The notes beneath the pieces are model-generated. The model ran no database searches and was not told the origin of the DNA. It saw only the letters and a list, made by a program, of their open reading frames with translations. Shown piece after piece: positions 46,632 to 59,040 of a DNA stretch of 64,000 bases (positions within the stretch are counted from its first letter, which is position 1; each line of letters opens with the position of its first letter). The position numbers and the translations under genes are program-made. The stretch spans positions 698,426,217-698,490,216 of the forward strand of contig VDFB02270651.1 in assembly GCA_007258455.2 (NCBI GenBank), in the 5' to 3' direction. Origin of the DNA: Sequoia sempervirens (lineage: Eukaryota; Streptophyta; Pinopsida; Cupressales; Cupressaceae).

Positions 46632-46710
46632 GTTTTTTCTATATACAAACCTCATACAATCTTATTACACCTCAATTGTCTAATTACTATCTACTATTAC
46701 TATGTAGGGT

Positions 46711-48380
46711 AAAATGTGAATTCAGTGGATGAATACATTGTACTTTTACTTTGCTATCATAGCTTTATGAATGGATGCCATCCCATTTAATGTTATATGA
46801 AGGAATGTATTTATATGATTAGATGAATATTATGTTGATATTCTAACTTTGGAGTTGTATTATGTATACTGCATATTTTGTGAACAGTGACTGTCATGTG
46901 CAAGTGTTAGTGGTTGTAGGTATATGTTCAATTCCTTCAAGTGGAGGGGAAGTACCACTCAAGAGAAGGTATTGGTTGGGTAACCATTATTATAACCTAT
47001 CTAAGCTTACATACACCACAGTAGAATGATTGAGTCAAGTTATTAAGTGGGAGGTTGGTAAGTCATCTCTAGTCAATATGTCTACATTTGTAAGAGTCTT
47101 TTTTACTATTGAGTGTATTATTAGGTGATGTTTATCTATTTGATCTTGATAGTTCTTTCCTTGTTACTATTCTTGTATTGATATGTGGAACATATGACAA
47201 ATATGTACACACAAACACATGCATGTGTCAATTATAGACTATACACATGAGGGAACACATACATGAGGATACATAGGTAGATGTACCTATGCACACTCAT
47301 GCACGAGTAGCTTATATGCATGGATCTATTTGATGGATCTCATGACATGTATATGTATATGTATATATATATCGCTTGTAGGCTCTTATCAATACCATAG
47401 TAATTGTATATGATTTTGGTGTAGGAATCGAATGTGTATATATATAATGTATATACATATAACCATATGTATATATGTATCCATATACGCATATGGTGGC
47501 AAATAGACATGCCCATACAAATGTATCGATACATACATAGAGACATATATATATACATGTGTGTGTGTGTATATACACAACTGATATATTAATATAACAA
47601 TGTGATTTCTATCTTGATGTATTCATTTGTATATCGATTATATATACATGATTTATTGACATATGATAAATATGGATATATTATAACATATATATATGTA
47701 TGCATATATATAATGTGTGCTATTATATATATATATATATATATGAATTTAAATGATATTTTCTTTGGGATCAACTATCTTAAGAAATGATTATCACCAG
47801 ATTTATAATTAAATCAAAGGCCAAAATATGAGATTGTGATGACTATATTCTTTTTCCACATTACACTCTTGTTGTTTGCACAAAAGAAGACTTTATAATC
47901 TACTAACAGTGAGCAGTCATTAAGTTGATGAGTGATTATAGAATAAGTCGACACCTCTTTTGTGGAAGTTGTGGACTTAGTAAACTCAATTTACCATGCT
48001 TATAAGTATTGACCAACATCTATAAGGCATATAAACCTATTGATGAATTTTTCAAATCGATTTAATATATGAATCAACTCATACTATGACTTAGTCGATA
48101 TTAGTTTGGTGTTGCAAATCTGATGTTGACTATTTTAGATGTACAAAGGAAATTGTACCAACTTTGTATGTGAGTCCAAAGCTTTTGCACCACCTTTGAA
48201 TCATTATTCCTTTGGATGTCTATTTTGAGATGCAAACTAAATTCTATCATGTGGGATTTGAATTGGTCTCTAATTGTTGTCATTTAACTAAGTCAACCTG
48301 TAGCTGTTTAACCTAGGTATGTGCTTATATGTTCACCACCTTTAAGCTGAGATAGATATGTTGTTATGTATTCTTGCTAT
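46711..48380. other. Intergenic DNA with TA-rich microsatellites
   Basis: No gene was recognised. Dense TATATG/TATA repeats lie at 47346-47375, 47430-47470, 47545-47575 and 47724-47746, and ACACATGCATG-type words near 47200-47310. Short frames there (Ile/Tyr/Thr-rich) are microsatellite translations. The LINE 5' end and the copia LTR bound this stretch. Confidence 0.55.
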
Positions 48381-48863
48381 TGTTAGAAACCATACCTAAA
48401 CTGTAGGCTAAGTAGTTACCAGATTGTTGTATAAATAAAGGAGTATGTTCAATTATTTGGATGCATTCTTCTATACATTATTTCTTAAGAAAGTTTTTGT
48501 ATTTTACTTACATTTATGTCTGCAATATTCTATCAAGAATAGTGAGTGAGAGCCTTGATTTTTAGTGAGAGTTTATTATTATTTTGAGAGAAGAAATTGC
48601 CAACTTGTGAGATAGTGGTTATTGAATCTTTGCTGAAGGATGATACCAGGCTAGTTGTTGATTTGGAAGTGCTATGTTTGTAGCTAGTTAATTGGAAAGC
48701 TTAACATAGGCATGAGGATATTCTTCCCTTGTTTGATTTAGAATTGAATGATTTGCTTCGTGAATTTTTAAACTAGTCTTTTATAGTACTTGCACATAGG
48801 GAAAAGTAATGTTTTCTTTGAAAGAAAAGTGGACACTATTTGCTGGTATGTGGCAACTGATCA

Positions 48864-49321
48864 TGTTATATTGTACACTCTTGATGTATTCTTGTCGGGT
48901 TTCAAAGCTGGGCCAGGCCTTGGGTAGGGGTTCGGGGGTGGAAACCCTTGAAAAGTGGGGGTTCAAGGGTGCCATCCCCTGAGAATTTTTTTTCCTTTTT
49001 TTTCACGTCACCGAAAAAGAAAAAAACTGACTTTGTAAAACCCTAATTCTGGAAGGTTCTAAAAAGCTTGTTAGAAGGGGTTGGGATGGGAGTTATAGTA
49101 TGTATAAAAAGGTGATTATTTGTGAGATTGTAATAATTTTTTCACTGGATAATAATATCATTGGATGGTTGTGGTTTTGTGGATGTAGCCCTAATTGGGT
49201 GAACCATGTTAAATTATCTGTGTTGTCTTGTTTCTACTATAATATTTTGAGTGTTTTATTTCTCTATTGTATTGATCAAATATGCATTTAACTGCTAGAT
49301 ATCTTCTTTCTAACCCTAACA
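48864..49321 (+). repeat. 5' LTR of copia element 2 (start uncertain)
   Basis: The end is firm: CCCTAACA at 49314-49321 directly precedes a primer-binding site. A TATA-like box, GTATAAAAAGG, lies at about 49102, and the phrase GGGTGAACCATGTTAAAT near 49197 is typical of the end of plant copia LTRs. The start could be the TGTTATATTG at 48864 or the TGTTAGAAAC at 48381. The other LTR lies outside the window, so this cannot be settled here. Two G-rich hairpin-like patches lie at about 48905-48985. Confidence 0.55.
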
Positions 49322-49323
49322 AG

Positions 49324-49334
49324 TGGTATCAAAG
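49324..49334 (+). promoter_or_regulatory. Primer-binding site of copia element 2
   Basis: TGGTATCAAAG lies two bases after the LTR end. It matches the initiator-Met tRNA complement TGGTATCAGAG with one G-to-A change. Confidence 0.75.
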
Positions 49335-50471
49335 TAGGTTGTGTTTGATTATCATCTATAGGAAAGTCTCACAGTTGAGTGGGAGTCTCATGGTTAAGTG
49401 GGAGCAATGGTGGATGAGGGTAAATTGAAGGTAGATAAATTCAATTGGTAGAACTATCAGTTATGGAAGATGCAAATGGAGGATTTTCTCTATCAGAAGG
49501 ATTTATATAGGCCATTGGAAGGAACAACCAAGAAACTGACAACAATGAGTGATGAGGAATGGAATCTTCTAGACAAAACGTCACCAGGAGCCATTCAATA
49601 TTACAACAAAAAAGACAACTCAAGAGTTGATGGAAACCCTGACAAAGTTATATGAAAAACCTTCTGCTTCGAATAAGGTATTTCTTATGAAGAATTTATT
49701 TAATATGAAAATCGTAGAAGGTGGGTCAGTTGTTGATCATTTAAATGAGTTTAATATGGTTACTAGTCAATTAAATTTTTTAAATGTAAATTTTTATGAA
49801 GAATTTAGGGCTCTCTTGATTATGTGTTCTTTGCCTAAAAGTTGGAATAGCTTGGTAATGGCTATTAGCAATTTTGTTTCAGGTTCAAATACATTGAAAT
49901 TTGATTATGTTGTTGGTGTTATTTTGAGCAAGGAAATTCATAGGAAAAGCTCAAGTGGAACATCCACATCAGGCAATATTTTGAATGTAGAAATTAGGGG
50001 CATAACAAAGGAGAGAGGAAATAATTCTAGAAGTCATGGGAAGTCATGAGGAAAATCAAAGGACAAAAGGTCCCAATCTAGAGACAAGAAGGATTGTTGG
50101 TACTGTGGTAAGCTGGGTCATTTAAAGAAAGATTGTTGATCTCAGAAAAATAAAGGAGACAAAAAGGAAGGAAGTAAAGAAGAAAATGTGGTAAGTAATA
50201 AATTTGATGAGTATGTTTTGATTCTTTCCCTTGATAATGTTGATGATTCTTGGGTGTTAGATTCAGGGGCCTCATTTCATGCTACCCCCCATAGAAGTTA
50301 TTTTCTTGATTATGTCCAAGGGGATTTTGGGCTAGTTTATTTGGGAGATAACGAACCCTGTTAGATTTTTGGAAAGGGAAGAATCAAGATTAAGTTGCAG
50401 AATGGGAATAATTGGCTACTGCATGAGGTAAGGCACATTCCAAAGTTAAAAAGAAGTTTAATTTTTGCAGG

Positions 50472-51272
50472 GGGGCATGTGCAGGATCATGATGGGCCAA
50501 AAAGTGGTGATATGATGGGTATGTGTAGGGTATGTGGTTGATGAATTTTTTTTTACCCATAATTGATGAAACGAAAGGATTTTTAAAGGAGATTCTCAGC
50601 TTTTGACCAATATAAATTATGCTTTACTTGGAAATTAATAAATACTTATTATTCATTTTCTATTTGAATTACAACTAAAGTTTTGATTGATAGGCTAATT
50701 GAAAAACATCTATAGCTTTCAAATGGTATCACATTTTTTGAGTCTGAAACATGCGTCACATTTTATGCTTTTAATACTATAAGATTAGAAAAAAAAAAAA
50801 AATCATGAAGTTTTGACCAAGTTAAGTTGGTCAGACATACGATTTTTTATAGTTTTTAAAAGTTGTAATAAAAAATTCATAATTAATTATTTATTTGGAA
50901 AAAAATTAAAAAAATATGCACCACATTAAGACATGAGTCCTCTACTTATATCTAAAATATTATAAAAAAAAGTATTATCATTTTATTGTGATTAGGGTGG
51001 TTGAGACACCTACTTCTTATTATTATTTCCTTGAAATTTAAGTACTACTACATTGAAATTTCAAATTTTCACCAAATAGATTTTATTTTTTTTAAATAAA
51101 CCTAGTAGTTTAGAAACTACATTCAATTTGCTAAAAATTATATTGTTACATATTTCTGAAATAATATAGATAAATTATTCAAATTTTTACGTCAAGTTGC
51201 CTAACTTTGATTTTTCTAATTTTTTTGCCACTTAAGGGCATGTTTTTTCCATGATGATCCTGCACATACCCA
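50472..51272. mobile_element. TIR DNA element, family B, copy 2 (inverted)
   Basis: The reverse complement aligns with 30024-30802 along its length, for example the shared GAGATTCTCAGC / GCTGAGAATCTCC segment. The ends are GGGGCATGTGCAGGATCAT on the left and the complement of TGGGTATGTGCAGGATCAT on the right. AGG flanks both sides (50469-50471, 51273-51275), suggesting a 3-bp duplication. It lies inside the copia element 2 protease/integrase region and has no coding capacity. Confidence 0.75.
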
Positions 51273-52560
51273 AGGCAACTAGATGATGAGGGTTGTGTTG
51301 TTACATATAGTGGTTAAAATTGGAAGGTTACAAAAGGTTCCTTAGTGGTAGCAAAAGGTGTGAAAGTAGAAACCTTATATCTTTGTATAGGTCATATTGT
51401 TCCTTCTACTTTAGCTATTGTAGATAAAAATCAATGTTTAGGAACAGTTGCTCCAGTTTAGCAGGCAGAAAATTAGATAGTTGCTATGGATTTTGAATCA
51501 GCACTATGGCATAATATACTTGGGCATATGAGTGCAAAAGGTATGAAATTACTTCATTCAAATAATGTTTTACCAGGCCTAAAATGTGTTAATATGGATT
51601 TTTGTGAAAGTTGTGTGTATGGAAAACAAAAGAGAGTTAGTTTTCTCAAGGATGGGAAGAAAAAGAAAGATGATAAATTGGAGCTTGTGCATATAGATGT
51701 ATGAGGACCAGCTCAAGTATCTTCTCTCAGTGGCTCTTAGTACTATGTCACTTTTATTGATGTTGCAACAAGGAAGGTATGGAATTATTTCCTTAGGTAG
51801 AAATCTGATGTATTTGAAACTTTTAAGAAATGGAGAAGCTTGGTTGAAAATGAGATAGGTAAAAAGTTCAAATCTATTAGATCTGATAATGGTGGTGAGT
51901 ATTGCAGCAAAGAGTTTTAAGATTATTATTCCTCAAATGGTATTCATAGGCAGAAAATGGTTCCAAGGACTCCATAGGAAAATGGAGTGGCTAAACACAT
52001 AAACATAATAATAATGGAGCATGCACGGACTATGAGATTGCATGCTAGGATGCCTTTAAACATGTGGGAAGAGGTTGTAAACACTACTATTTATTTAATT
52101 AATAGAGGTCCTTCAATTCCCTTAGGTTGTGGTATTCCAGGGGAAGCATGGACAAGTAAGAAGGTGGGTTATTCTTTTCTCAAGACCTTCGGTTGTGAAA
52201 CATTTCCACATGTAGATTATGAAAATAGAACCAAACTAGATACAAAATCAAAGAAATGTATATTTGTTGGATATTCCATTGATGAATTTGGTTATAGGCT
52301 TTCGTATTCTAAAAATTAAAAAATTGTGAGAAGCAGGGATGTCATATTCAATCAGAAAGTCTTGTACAAAGATCAGTTGCAGCAACATGAGAAGAAAGAA
52401 AATGATTATGTAGTGTTGGATGATACACCAAATAGTGATTCTCTAGTGGTTCCTCATGCTCCACAACAAAAACAAAAACAACAAATACCACAAACTCCAG
52501 TGAATGTTAAACAATCTTCAAGGATAAGTAGACCTCCAAAAATATTTTCTCCCTCATTGT

Positions 52561-52565
52561 ATTTG
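52561..52565. repeat. Candidate target-site duplication of gypsy element 2 (left side only)
   Basis: ATTTG directly precedes the TG of the LTR. The matching copy would be beyond the right end of the window, so this is a prediction. Confidence 0.35.
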
Positions 52566-53890
52566 TGAGCCAAGGTTCCAAACCTACATAAGCACAAGAG
52601 ACAAACACCATATTAGATCATATGCAAGTTAGTATCATAATTCCCCAAGAAATCCATTTGAATTGTAAAGGAAAAGGAATGAAATGAAGAACAATAAACA
52701 AGCATAAACTAAAGATATTAAATCCTATTCAAATGCAAAGCAAACTCTTAATCTCTTGGGGGAGTTGGTGTCAATTTGATTTGGAAATTGGCCCTTTCCC
52801 AACTCCTATGACACAAGCTTGATGAGTAATGAAGAGTGATCCACTTTTTTGATGATTGAAGTGTGCTCCAAGATGAAAATCTACATAACCTAGCTAAGAT
52901 TTGATAAAAAATGGATGAGAATTGTTATGGATTTGAGTATAATAATGTTGCTTAAATTGTGAATGATCTAAAAATGACTATAATAATTCTACTTGGATTG
53001 TGGATGATCAAATGAAAAATGAAGCCTCTTATTTATAGATTGACAAATTGGAGAAATTCCCAAAATGAAGCAATGTGGGACTAACATTCAACCAATGGCA
53101 AGGTGTCACTTGTCAAGAGATGGATGGATGAGGGATGTGCACATTTTGATGAATGTGCCCATAAATGCAATTAGGTGATATTTGAAATTAGTGAAATGAC
53201 ATGTAAGAGGGAAAAGAAATGTCTTAAATGCCACTTGGCTCAATCAAAAGATGAAATAAATGTCTTTTTGGAAGGACAAAGTCCACTTGGATTTGAATTC
53301 AAATTTGAGAGAGTATTCCTCCATTATGCCATGTTGAGAGAAAATAGAGATTTAATAAATGAATTAAATCTATTTTCATGTGCAAATGGAAAAAGCTAGA
53401 GGATGGGACATGAGTTAGGATTAAATTAATCAAGTGTTAATTAATTTACTAGGAGATTAGATGTTGTGACATATGTAACTTAGATTTATGGGTTTATTTA
53501 AATAAAAAATGAGAAGAATATGATTTTAGACTTAGTTAAATAAATATTTTGATTTATTTAACTAAAGGGGATGGTTGGTTAGCTTAAATTAAACAAAGTT
53601 TAATTTATTTAATTTAATAGATAGACCTTAGAGATTTAATCAAATAAAAGGAATTATTTAATTAAATATGGACATAGGGTTAATTAGATCAAATAGATTG
53701 ATTTAATTAACAAGAGAGAAAGACTTAATTAGATAAAATGATTTATTTAATCAAGAGAAGAAAATTTATGAATTTAATCAAATAAAGGTATTCGATTAAA
53801 TAATTAGACTAACGGATGATTTAGGATGAAATGGTGTTAATAATCAGGATCAAGCATGTAATGCCAATTAGTACCATTTCCATGTCTACA
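52566..53890 (-). repeat. 3' LTR of gypsy element 2
   Basis: On the plus strand it begins TGAGCCAAGGTTCCAAACC and ends TTTCCATGTCTACA, followed by the antisense polypurine tract TTTTTCCCCTCTTTG. Its body aligns with the LTRs of element 1 (for example CATGGGGGAATTGG versus CTTGGGGGAGTTGG, and the TTAATTAAATT-rich half), but with much more divergence, so the two elements are relatives and not recent copies. Confidence 0.85.
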
Positions 53891-56611
53891 TTTTTCCCCT
53901 CTTTGAAGCAAGGTAATCGTTACTTTGTTTCAAAGAATAAGATGTCTTGATCAAAAGCCAACAAAAAATTATTTTAAAAACTTCCCCCAGTGCTGCTTTA
54001 GTGAGAGAAAGTATGCCATTATACTACCCCCTCGAGAGATTAGATGAAAGTTCCAAGTTTAGGGTGATCTCGTGAAAAGAAAAGACAAGGTGCTTGACAG
54101 GTCTAGAAAAGCTTTGGGAGGATAGAAAATGCAAAAAATGATGAAAAATGGCCCTCGAGTGCACAAAAATGGGATCAAGGGTCTACAACCCCTCCTGGAT
54201 GGTTAACCAAGATAGCCCAATGGGCTGATTGTACTTATTGACATACACATGTGCATTGATCCAATTTTGTGTATCATGATAGTATATATTTGATGATATA
54301 TGAGATGATGATTTTGGTGCGATATGCAATGCCCTATTGTTTATCTTATGCTTTATAAATGGTTCCTATTTCTATATGTGATGCAAAATGATGTTATCCC
54401 TATGATGCTCATGATATTACAATTTTTGGATGATGCAATGATTTATGCAATGTAATGTTCTATGTGATGATGTAGGATGCATTCTTTTTTTTATCTTTTC
54501 ATGTACTTTTTCTGTTGTATGCAGGATGTTTTGTAAATGCTTAGACTAATAAATCTATATAATGCTCCTAATGGTTGATGATGTATGTGATCTCTTTATG
54601 TATGTCATGAATTTTTTTATAGTATGTGATGGATGCTTAAATATTTATGCAATGTTATAGTATGATAAATGATATGATGGATGCAAATGATGTTTATGGT
54701 AATGATATGATGATACAGATGTTTTATGATGCTATGAGATAATGCTATGGTAATGATATGATGATGCAGATGTTTTATGATGTTATAAGATAATGCTATG
54801 GAAATTATGCAATATATGTTTCTATATGATATTCTATATGCAATATGCCATATGCTGACGGTTTATGGATGCAAAATGGATGCAATGATAATGAATATTG
54901 TCACAATACCATGTTAGCATGAAAAGAAAGAGATAGAATAAAGCAGGAGATTCCAACAAGACATGACACAATGATGATGATGATTTTCTTGCCAAGTTGG
55001 GATTTTTTAAAGGGCCAAGTACCTTATGTTTGATAACACACATAAGTACAATCAATCAAGGCATGAAGAACCAGGATGATGTTGTACTTAGTGTGATGGA
55101 ATTTGACTCGACAATCAGATAGGAGTATCCTTGTTCACACCTAACATATGGAAACCCTACTAGGATGTACCTTAGGTACTTCAAACATCGCAGACCAAAA
55201 CATAGGAAGGAAAGCCTTCCTATGTGGTCAACAAGATATCTAAAACATCTTCCATACACACTTAATAAAGAAAGTATTCACTGAGGTTATATTACAAAGA
55301 CATCCAAAAAGAACAACAGATAAAAGATAATGATTGTTGCCCTATTCCTATCTCTCTAAATCCTTTTGTTTGGGATATCATCGAGAGGTCCTTGGAATAA
55401 GTGCAATAAGATAAATTAACAGATCAAGATAAAACAAACAAATAAGCTAATGTTCTTCAAGACCGCTAGCCAAGACTAAACTAGGATGATGCCTAATGTT
55501 GATGTCCATTGTAGGAAGGATGCATCCTAAGACATGATGATATCAAATGATTTGATATGGGACTGATTGGATGATTGGCTATTGACACAAAGAGTTGACT
55601 AACTTGTTTACATGCTTGATCTAGACTTGAGATTTTGATGTTTATGTTTTCACTTTTAGACTGCCAGACTTGTTTCTGATTGTTTCACCAAAGGTTGAGG
55701 ATGACGATCATTTATTATGAGTGATGTTTATTTCAGGTGAAAGCAAGATGAGATGAATGAATTTTCAAATATTTGGATGTTTTTGATGTTTTGGAATGTT
55801 TTGAGACTGTTTTGGTATTTTTGAGATTTTTCAAATGTTTTGATTTTCAAATTTTTAAATGTTTTGGGGATTTTTGAGATTTTGACCAAGAGACTAACCT
55901 AAGGACCTATCATAGGGGACTCAAGGGTTGATCAACAGATTACTCTTTCCTACGTTATATATGTAGAGATCACATAGTTTGACGAGACGACTCTGTTTTT
56001 GACTTTTTGACCTATTTTTGAATTTTGATATGTTTTGAATGTTTTTGGATTTTTTTATTTTCTGATGTTTTTGGACTTTCTGATTTTGGGACCTCAAGAA
56101 TATACATGAATCCGATTTGATGAGAACATTCCCCCAACATGATGCAATTGACTTCTCCAATAACGGAAGGACAAATTGACCTTGAGGATGGGTCGAGTAG
56201 TACTAGGAGGGATCATGACACGAACATAGGACAAAGCTATGATGCAGATGTTGAACGGATGATGGATGATGGAGATATGAAATGTGATGGATGATGGAAG
56301 CTTGATGGATGGATGATGCAAAACAAGTCATGAAGATCCTGGTGGATGGAAAGTGCTTCTTTACACAATACGCTTTTTTGCCAATTTTTCACCAAGGTAC
56401 TTGCCCAAAGTTCCACTGAAGTGGTTTTCACAAGGACAATTTTTCTCTTAACTATTTTCAATCCTTTTTTCTAATTTTTCTGGATTTTTTTATTTTTTTA
56501 ATTTTTTTGTTGTCACCAAGATGCTTGTTTGCTAGGTTTTCCATAGGGTGACCATTTTTCATGATGTTTTCAAATTTTATTTTTTATTTTTTGGTTCTAT
56601 ACATTGAAATA
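53891..56611 (-). other. Post-pol noncoding region of gypsy element 2
   Basis: There is no gene. It opens with the polypurine tract next to the LTR, then aligns with gypsy element 1 from 26757 to about 27080, jumps at about 54200-54215 to the equivalent of 29545, and continues collinearly. A GATG-rich stretch lies at 54280-54980, and a shared CACACATAAGTAC...GACTCGACAA segment near 55040-55120. Confidence 0.65.
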
Positions 56612-57760
56612 TTAGGCATAATTTTTTTTAAGATGGGAGTTGTTCATGGGCTCCTGCAGAGGCTCCCCTTCAGGTGTTGATAACTAATATGCCCTTGACT
56701 TATAGCTCGATGTGATAACAAATGGTCCCAACCAGTTGGGTTCAAAATTTCCTTTTTTGTTTGGATTTGGAACGTTCTTTTGATTCTCTTTGAGGAAAAC
56801 TTCTCTGACTTGGAATGTCCTGCTCCTGATTTTTTTGTTATAGCTCCTCTTGAGTCTATTCTAATAGACTTGCAAATGATTTAAGGCATCAATATGTCGC
56901 TCATCTAGTAGCTCTAGCTCATTTAGTCTTGATACTCTATTCCTCATCCGTGATGAGGTTTTGCAATGATATTCTTAGTGATGGGAGCTCAATCTCAATG
57001 GGGATAATGGCTTTTGATCTGTAGACTAGGGAGAATGGAGTGGAACTAGTGGGTGTGTGGATGCTGATTCAATAGGCCTAGAGGGTGGGATTTAGCTATA
57101 GATGTCAGTCACGACCTGCATCATTGACTATCTTTTTTAAGGAATTTCAAAATGGTTTTATTGGTAGCTTCTGCTCGGCCATTGCCTTGGGGATAATATG
57201 GTGTGGAGAAGCAATGTTGGATTTTGAAATTTTCACATAGGTCTTGAACATCCTGATTCTTGAAAGGTGTCCCATTATCTGAGGTAATAGCTTGGGGAAC
57301 ATCGTATCGACATATGACGTAGTTCAGGATGAACTTTGATATCTACCTCCCAGTTATGTATGTCATGGGGATGGCTTCCACCCACTTGGTAAAGTACTTA
57401 GTGGCAGTCATGATGAACTTGTGGCCATTAGACAAGGTGGGAGTGATTTTTTCAATGAGATCGAGCCCCCACTGTGAAAAGGGCCATGGTGTGATGATGG
57501 GATGAAGTTCTTGAGCTGGAGCATGGATAAGGTCCCCATGCTGCTGACATTGTAAACACCTTTTAACATAGTCATGTGCCTATCTTTCCATAGTGGTCCA
57601 ACAATACCCCATCCTCAGCAATTTCTTGGCCAAGGTCATTTCACTTGAGTGTGAACCACAAATACTATTATGCACCTCAATTAAGGAATTCAATGCCTCC
57701 TCAAGATTTAAACAACGTAATAAGGTTCCTTCTATGCTCCTACGATAAAGGGTGTTTCCT
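56612..57760 (-). pseudogene. Gypsy element 2 integrase domain
   Basis: It starts with the zinc region (EVHNSICGSHSSEMTLAKKL...MGYCWTTMER) and a C-x-x-C remnant, then HPIMTPWPFSQWGLDLIEKI, KFIMTATKYFTKWVEAIP, and a C-terminal part ending at a TAA at 56612-56614. Frameshifts and stops run throughout. It is collinear with the integrase of element 1 at 33269-34383. Confidence 0.82.
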
Positions 57761-57839
57761 AGGATGACAAACCAGGATGCTTTCTTGACAAAGGTTCTTC
57801 TTAGGCTTAGGGGTAGGCTAGAAGGTAGGACCCCTATTT

Positions 57840-58360
57840 GTAAGTAGGTATAAATGTCATGGTACCATGGATCACTGGGACCAACGATTTTGCATACAAA
57901 TTCTGACTCTGGTACCTTGAATGTGGGCATGAGAAGTTTCTCTACCAAGAATTCATGTTTTAGGACATTGTGAGGGATGTCCAGTAGGGATCCAATCATT
58001 GCCATGGCATCTTCTGCTCTGTTGTTTGCTCTGGGAATCTGCTCAAATGTGATATCAATAAATGATTCTTTGAGGCTCTCTACTAACTTTTTGTATGGAG
58101 TTATTTTATCATCCTTTGTCTGTTATTCACCATTCACTTGATTTATTATCAACTAGGAGTCTCTATATACTTTGAGGGCCATGATGTTTCATTGCACTGC
58201 TATTTTGAGACATATGGTTAAAGCCTCATACTCTGCAATGTTATTAGTCTAGGGGAATGCCAATTTGTAGGATCTTGGTATATAGTCCCCCTATGGGGTG
58301 ATGAAGAAAACACCAGCTCCTAATCCATGTTGTGTCTAGGAACCATCAAAGGAGAGTTTC
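57840..58360 (-). pseudogene. Gypsy element 2 archaeal-type RNase H
   Basis: The minus strand gives LSFDGS, TNNIAEYEALTICLKIAV, LKVYRDS-stop-LIINQVNGE, and PRANNRAEDAMAMIGSL, matching the second RNase H of element 1. In-frame stops have replaced several Gln or Trp codons. Confidence 0.75.
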
Positions 58361-59040
58361 CAGTGGTCGATTGTGCTAAGATTGAAGATGGATTCATCTA
58401 GGAACTCTGATATGAGTGGATTTTTTGAATAGATTGGTGCTTCCGCAAGCTGATATGTGATGACTTGGCCTTTGATTTCCTTTTTCTCCATATATTCAAT
58501 TTCATACTCTGATAGTATCATGACCCACTTGGCCATCCTTCCTGTGAGTATTGCCTTTGATAGTAAGTACTTGAGGGGGTCGATTTTGGTGATGAGTTTG
58601 ATTTTGTGAGCGAACATGTAATGCTTGGATTTCTATGAAGAAAAAACTACTGCTAGACATTATTTTTTGATGAATGAGTAGTTTAACTCATTCCCAACCA
58701 TTTTTTGTTGATATAGTAGATGGCCCTTTCTATCCCATTTTCATCATGCTAAAGCTAGAAGAGCACCGAGAGCTGTTGTTGTCACTGACACATAGAGGAT
58801 CAATGGATTTCTTGGGATTGGTGGCATGGGGACTAGAGGTGTGAGTAGATATTCTTTGATCTTATTGAAGGCTTCTTCACACTTTTCATCCCACTTGTAC
58901 ACTACTCCCTTGTGAAGTAGGTGAGAATAAGGGATTTTCTTATTTTCCAATTATGCTATAAATATTCAAATGGACTGAAGCCTACCTTGGAGACCTCTCA
59001 ACTGTTTCAATGTTTTGGGTGCCTCCATCTCTAGGATTTC
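58361..59040 (-). pseudogene. Gypsy element 2 RNase H (canonical)
   Basis: Segments WDEKCEEAFNKIKEYL, LILYVSVTTTALGALLA and MFAHKIKLITKIDPLKYLL match the canonical RNase H of element 1 at 35125-35757. The region between about 58620 and 58740 is badly decayed. Confidence 0.75.

Larger units (their letters stand above)
14100..46650 (-). mobile_element. L1-type LINE split into four pieces by three insertions
   Basis: Minus-strand pieces, from 5' to 3', are about 46650-45580, 25474-25043, 18110-16264 and 15297 to about 14100. They encode in order the first and second parts of an apurinic-type endonuclease, the reverse transcriptase, and a zf-RVT region. The gaps are filled by a Ty3/gypsy element (duplication CTATC), a Ty1/copia element (duplication CTTAT) and TIR element A2. 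Removing them joins the pieces in the proper domain order. The outer limits are approximate: the 5' end is near 46631-46710 and the 3' end near 14100, with no clear target duplication found. The element is dead, with many stops. Confidence 0.8.
49407..52565 (+). pseudogene. Copia element 2 gag-pol, interrupted and truncated
   Basis: The ATG at 49407 opens a copia gag (FNW-stop-NYQLWKMQMEDFL). A complete CCHC knuckle (CWYCGKLGHLKKDC) is at 50095-50136, and the protease (VLDSGASFHATPHRSYF) is near 50255. TIR element B2 interrupts the frame at 50472-51272. It resumes at QLDDEGCVVTYSG, then the H-H-C-C segment (WHNILGHMSAKG...FCESCVYGKQ) near 51507-51625, and the integrase core (RSDNGGEY near 51885). 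The integrase tail ends at RISRPPKIFSPSLYL, where gypsy element 2 cuts in. RT and RNase H must lie beyond the window, if present. One frameshift near 49625 and many TAG/TGA stops mark decay. It is clearly a different family from copia element 1. Confidence 0.9.

Noticed and set aside
47312..47790. Ile/Tyr-rich small ORFs
   Set aside because: They translate TATATG and TATA microsatellite DNA in several frames on both strands.
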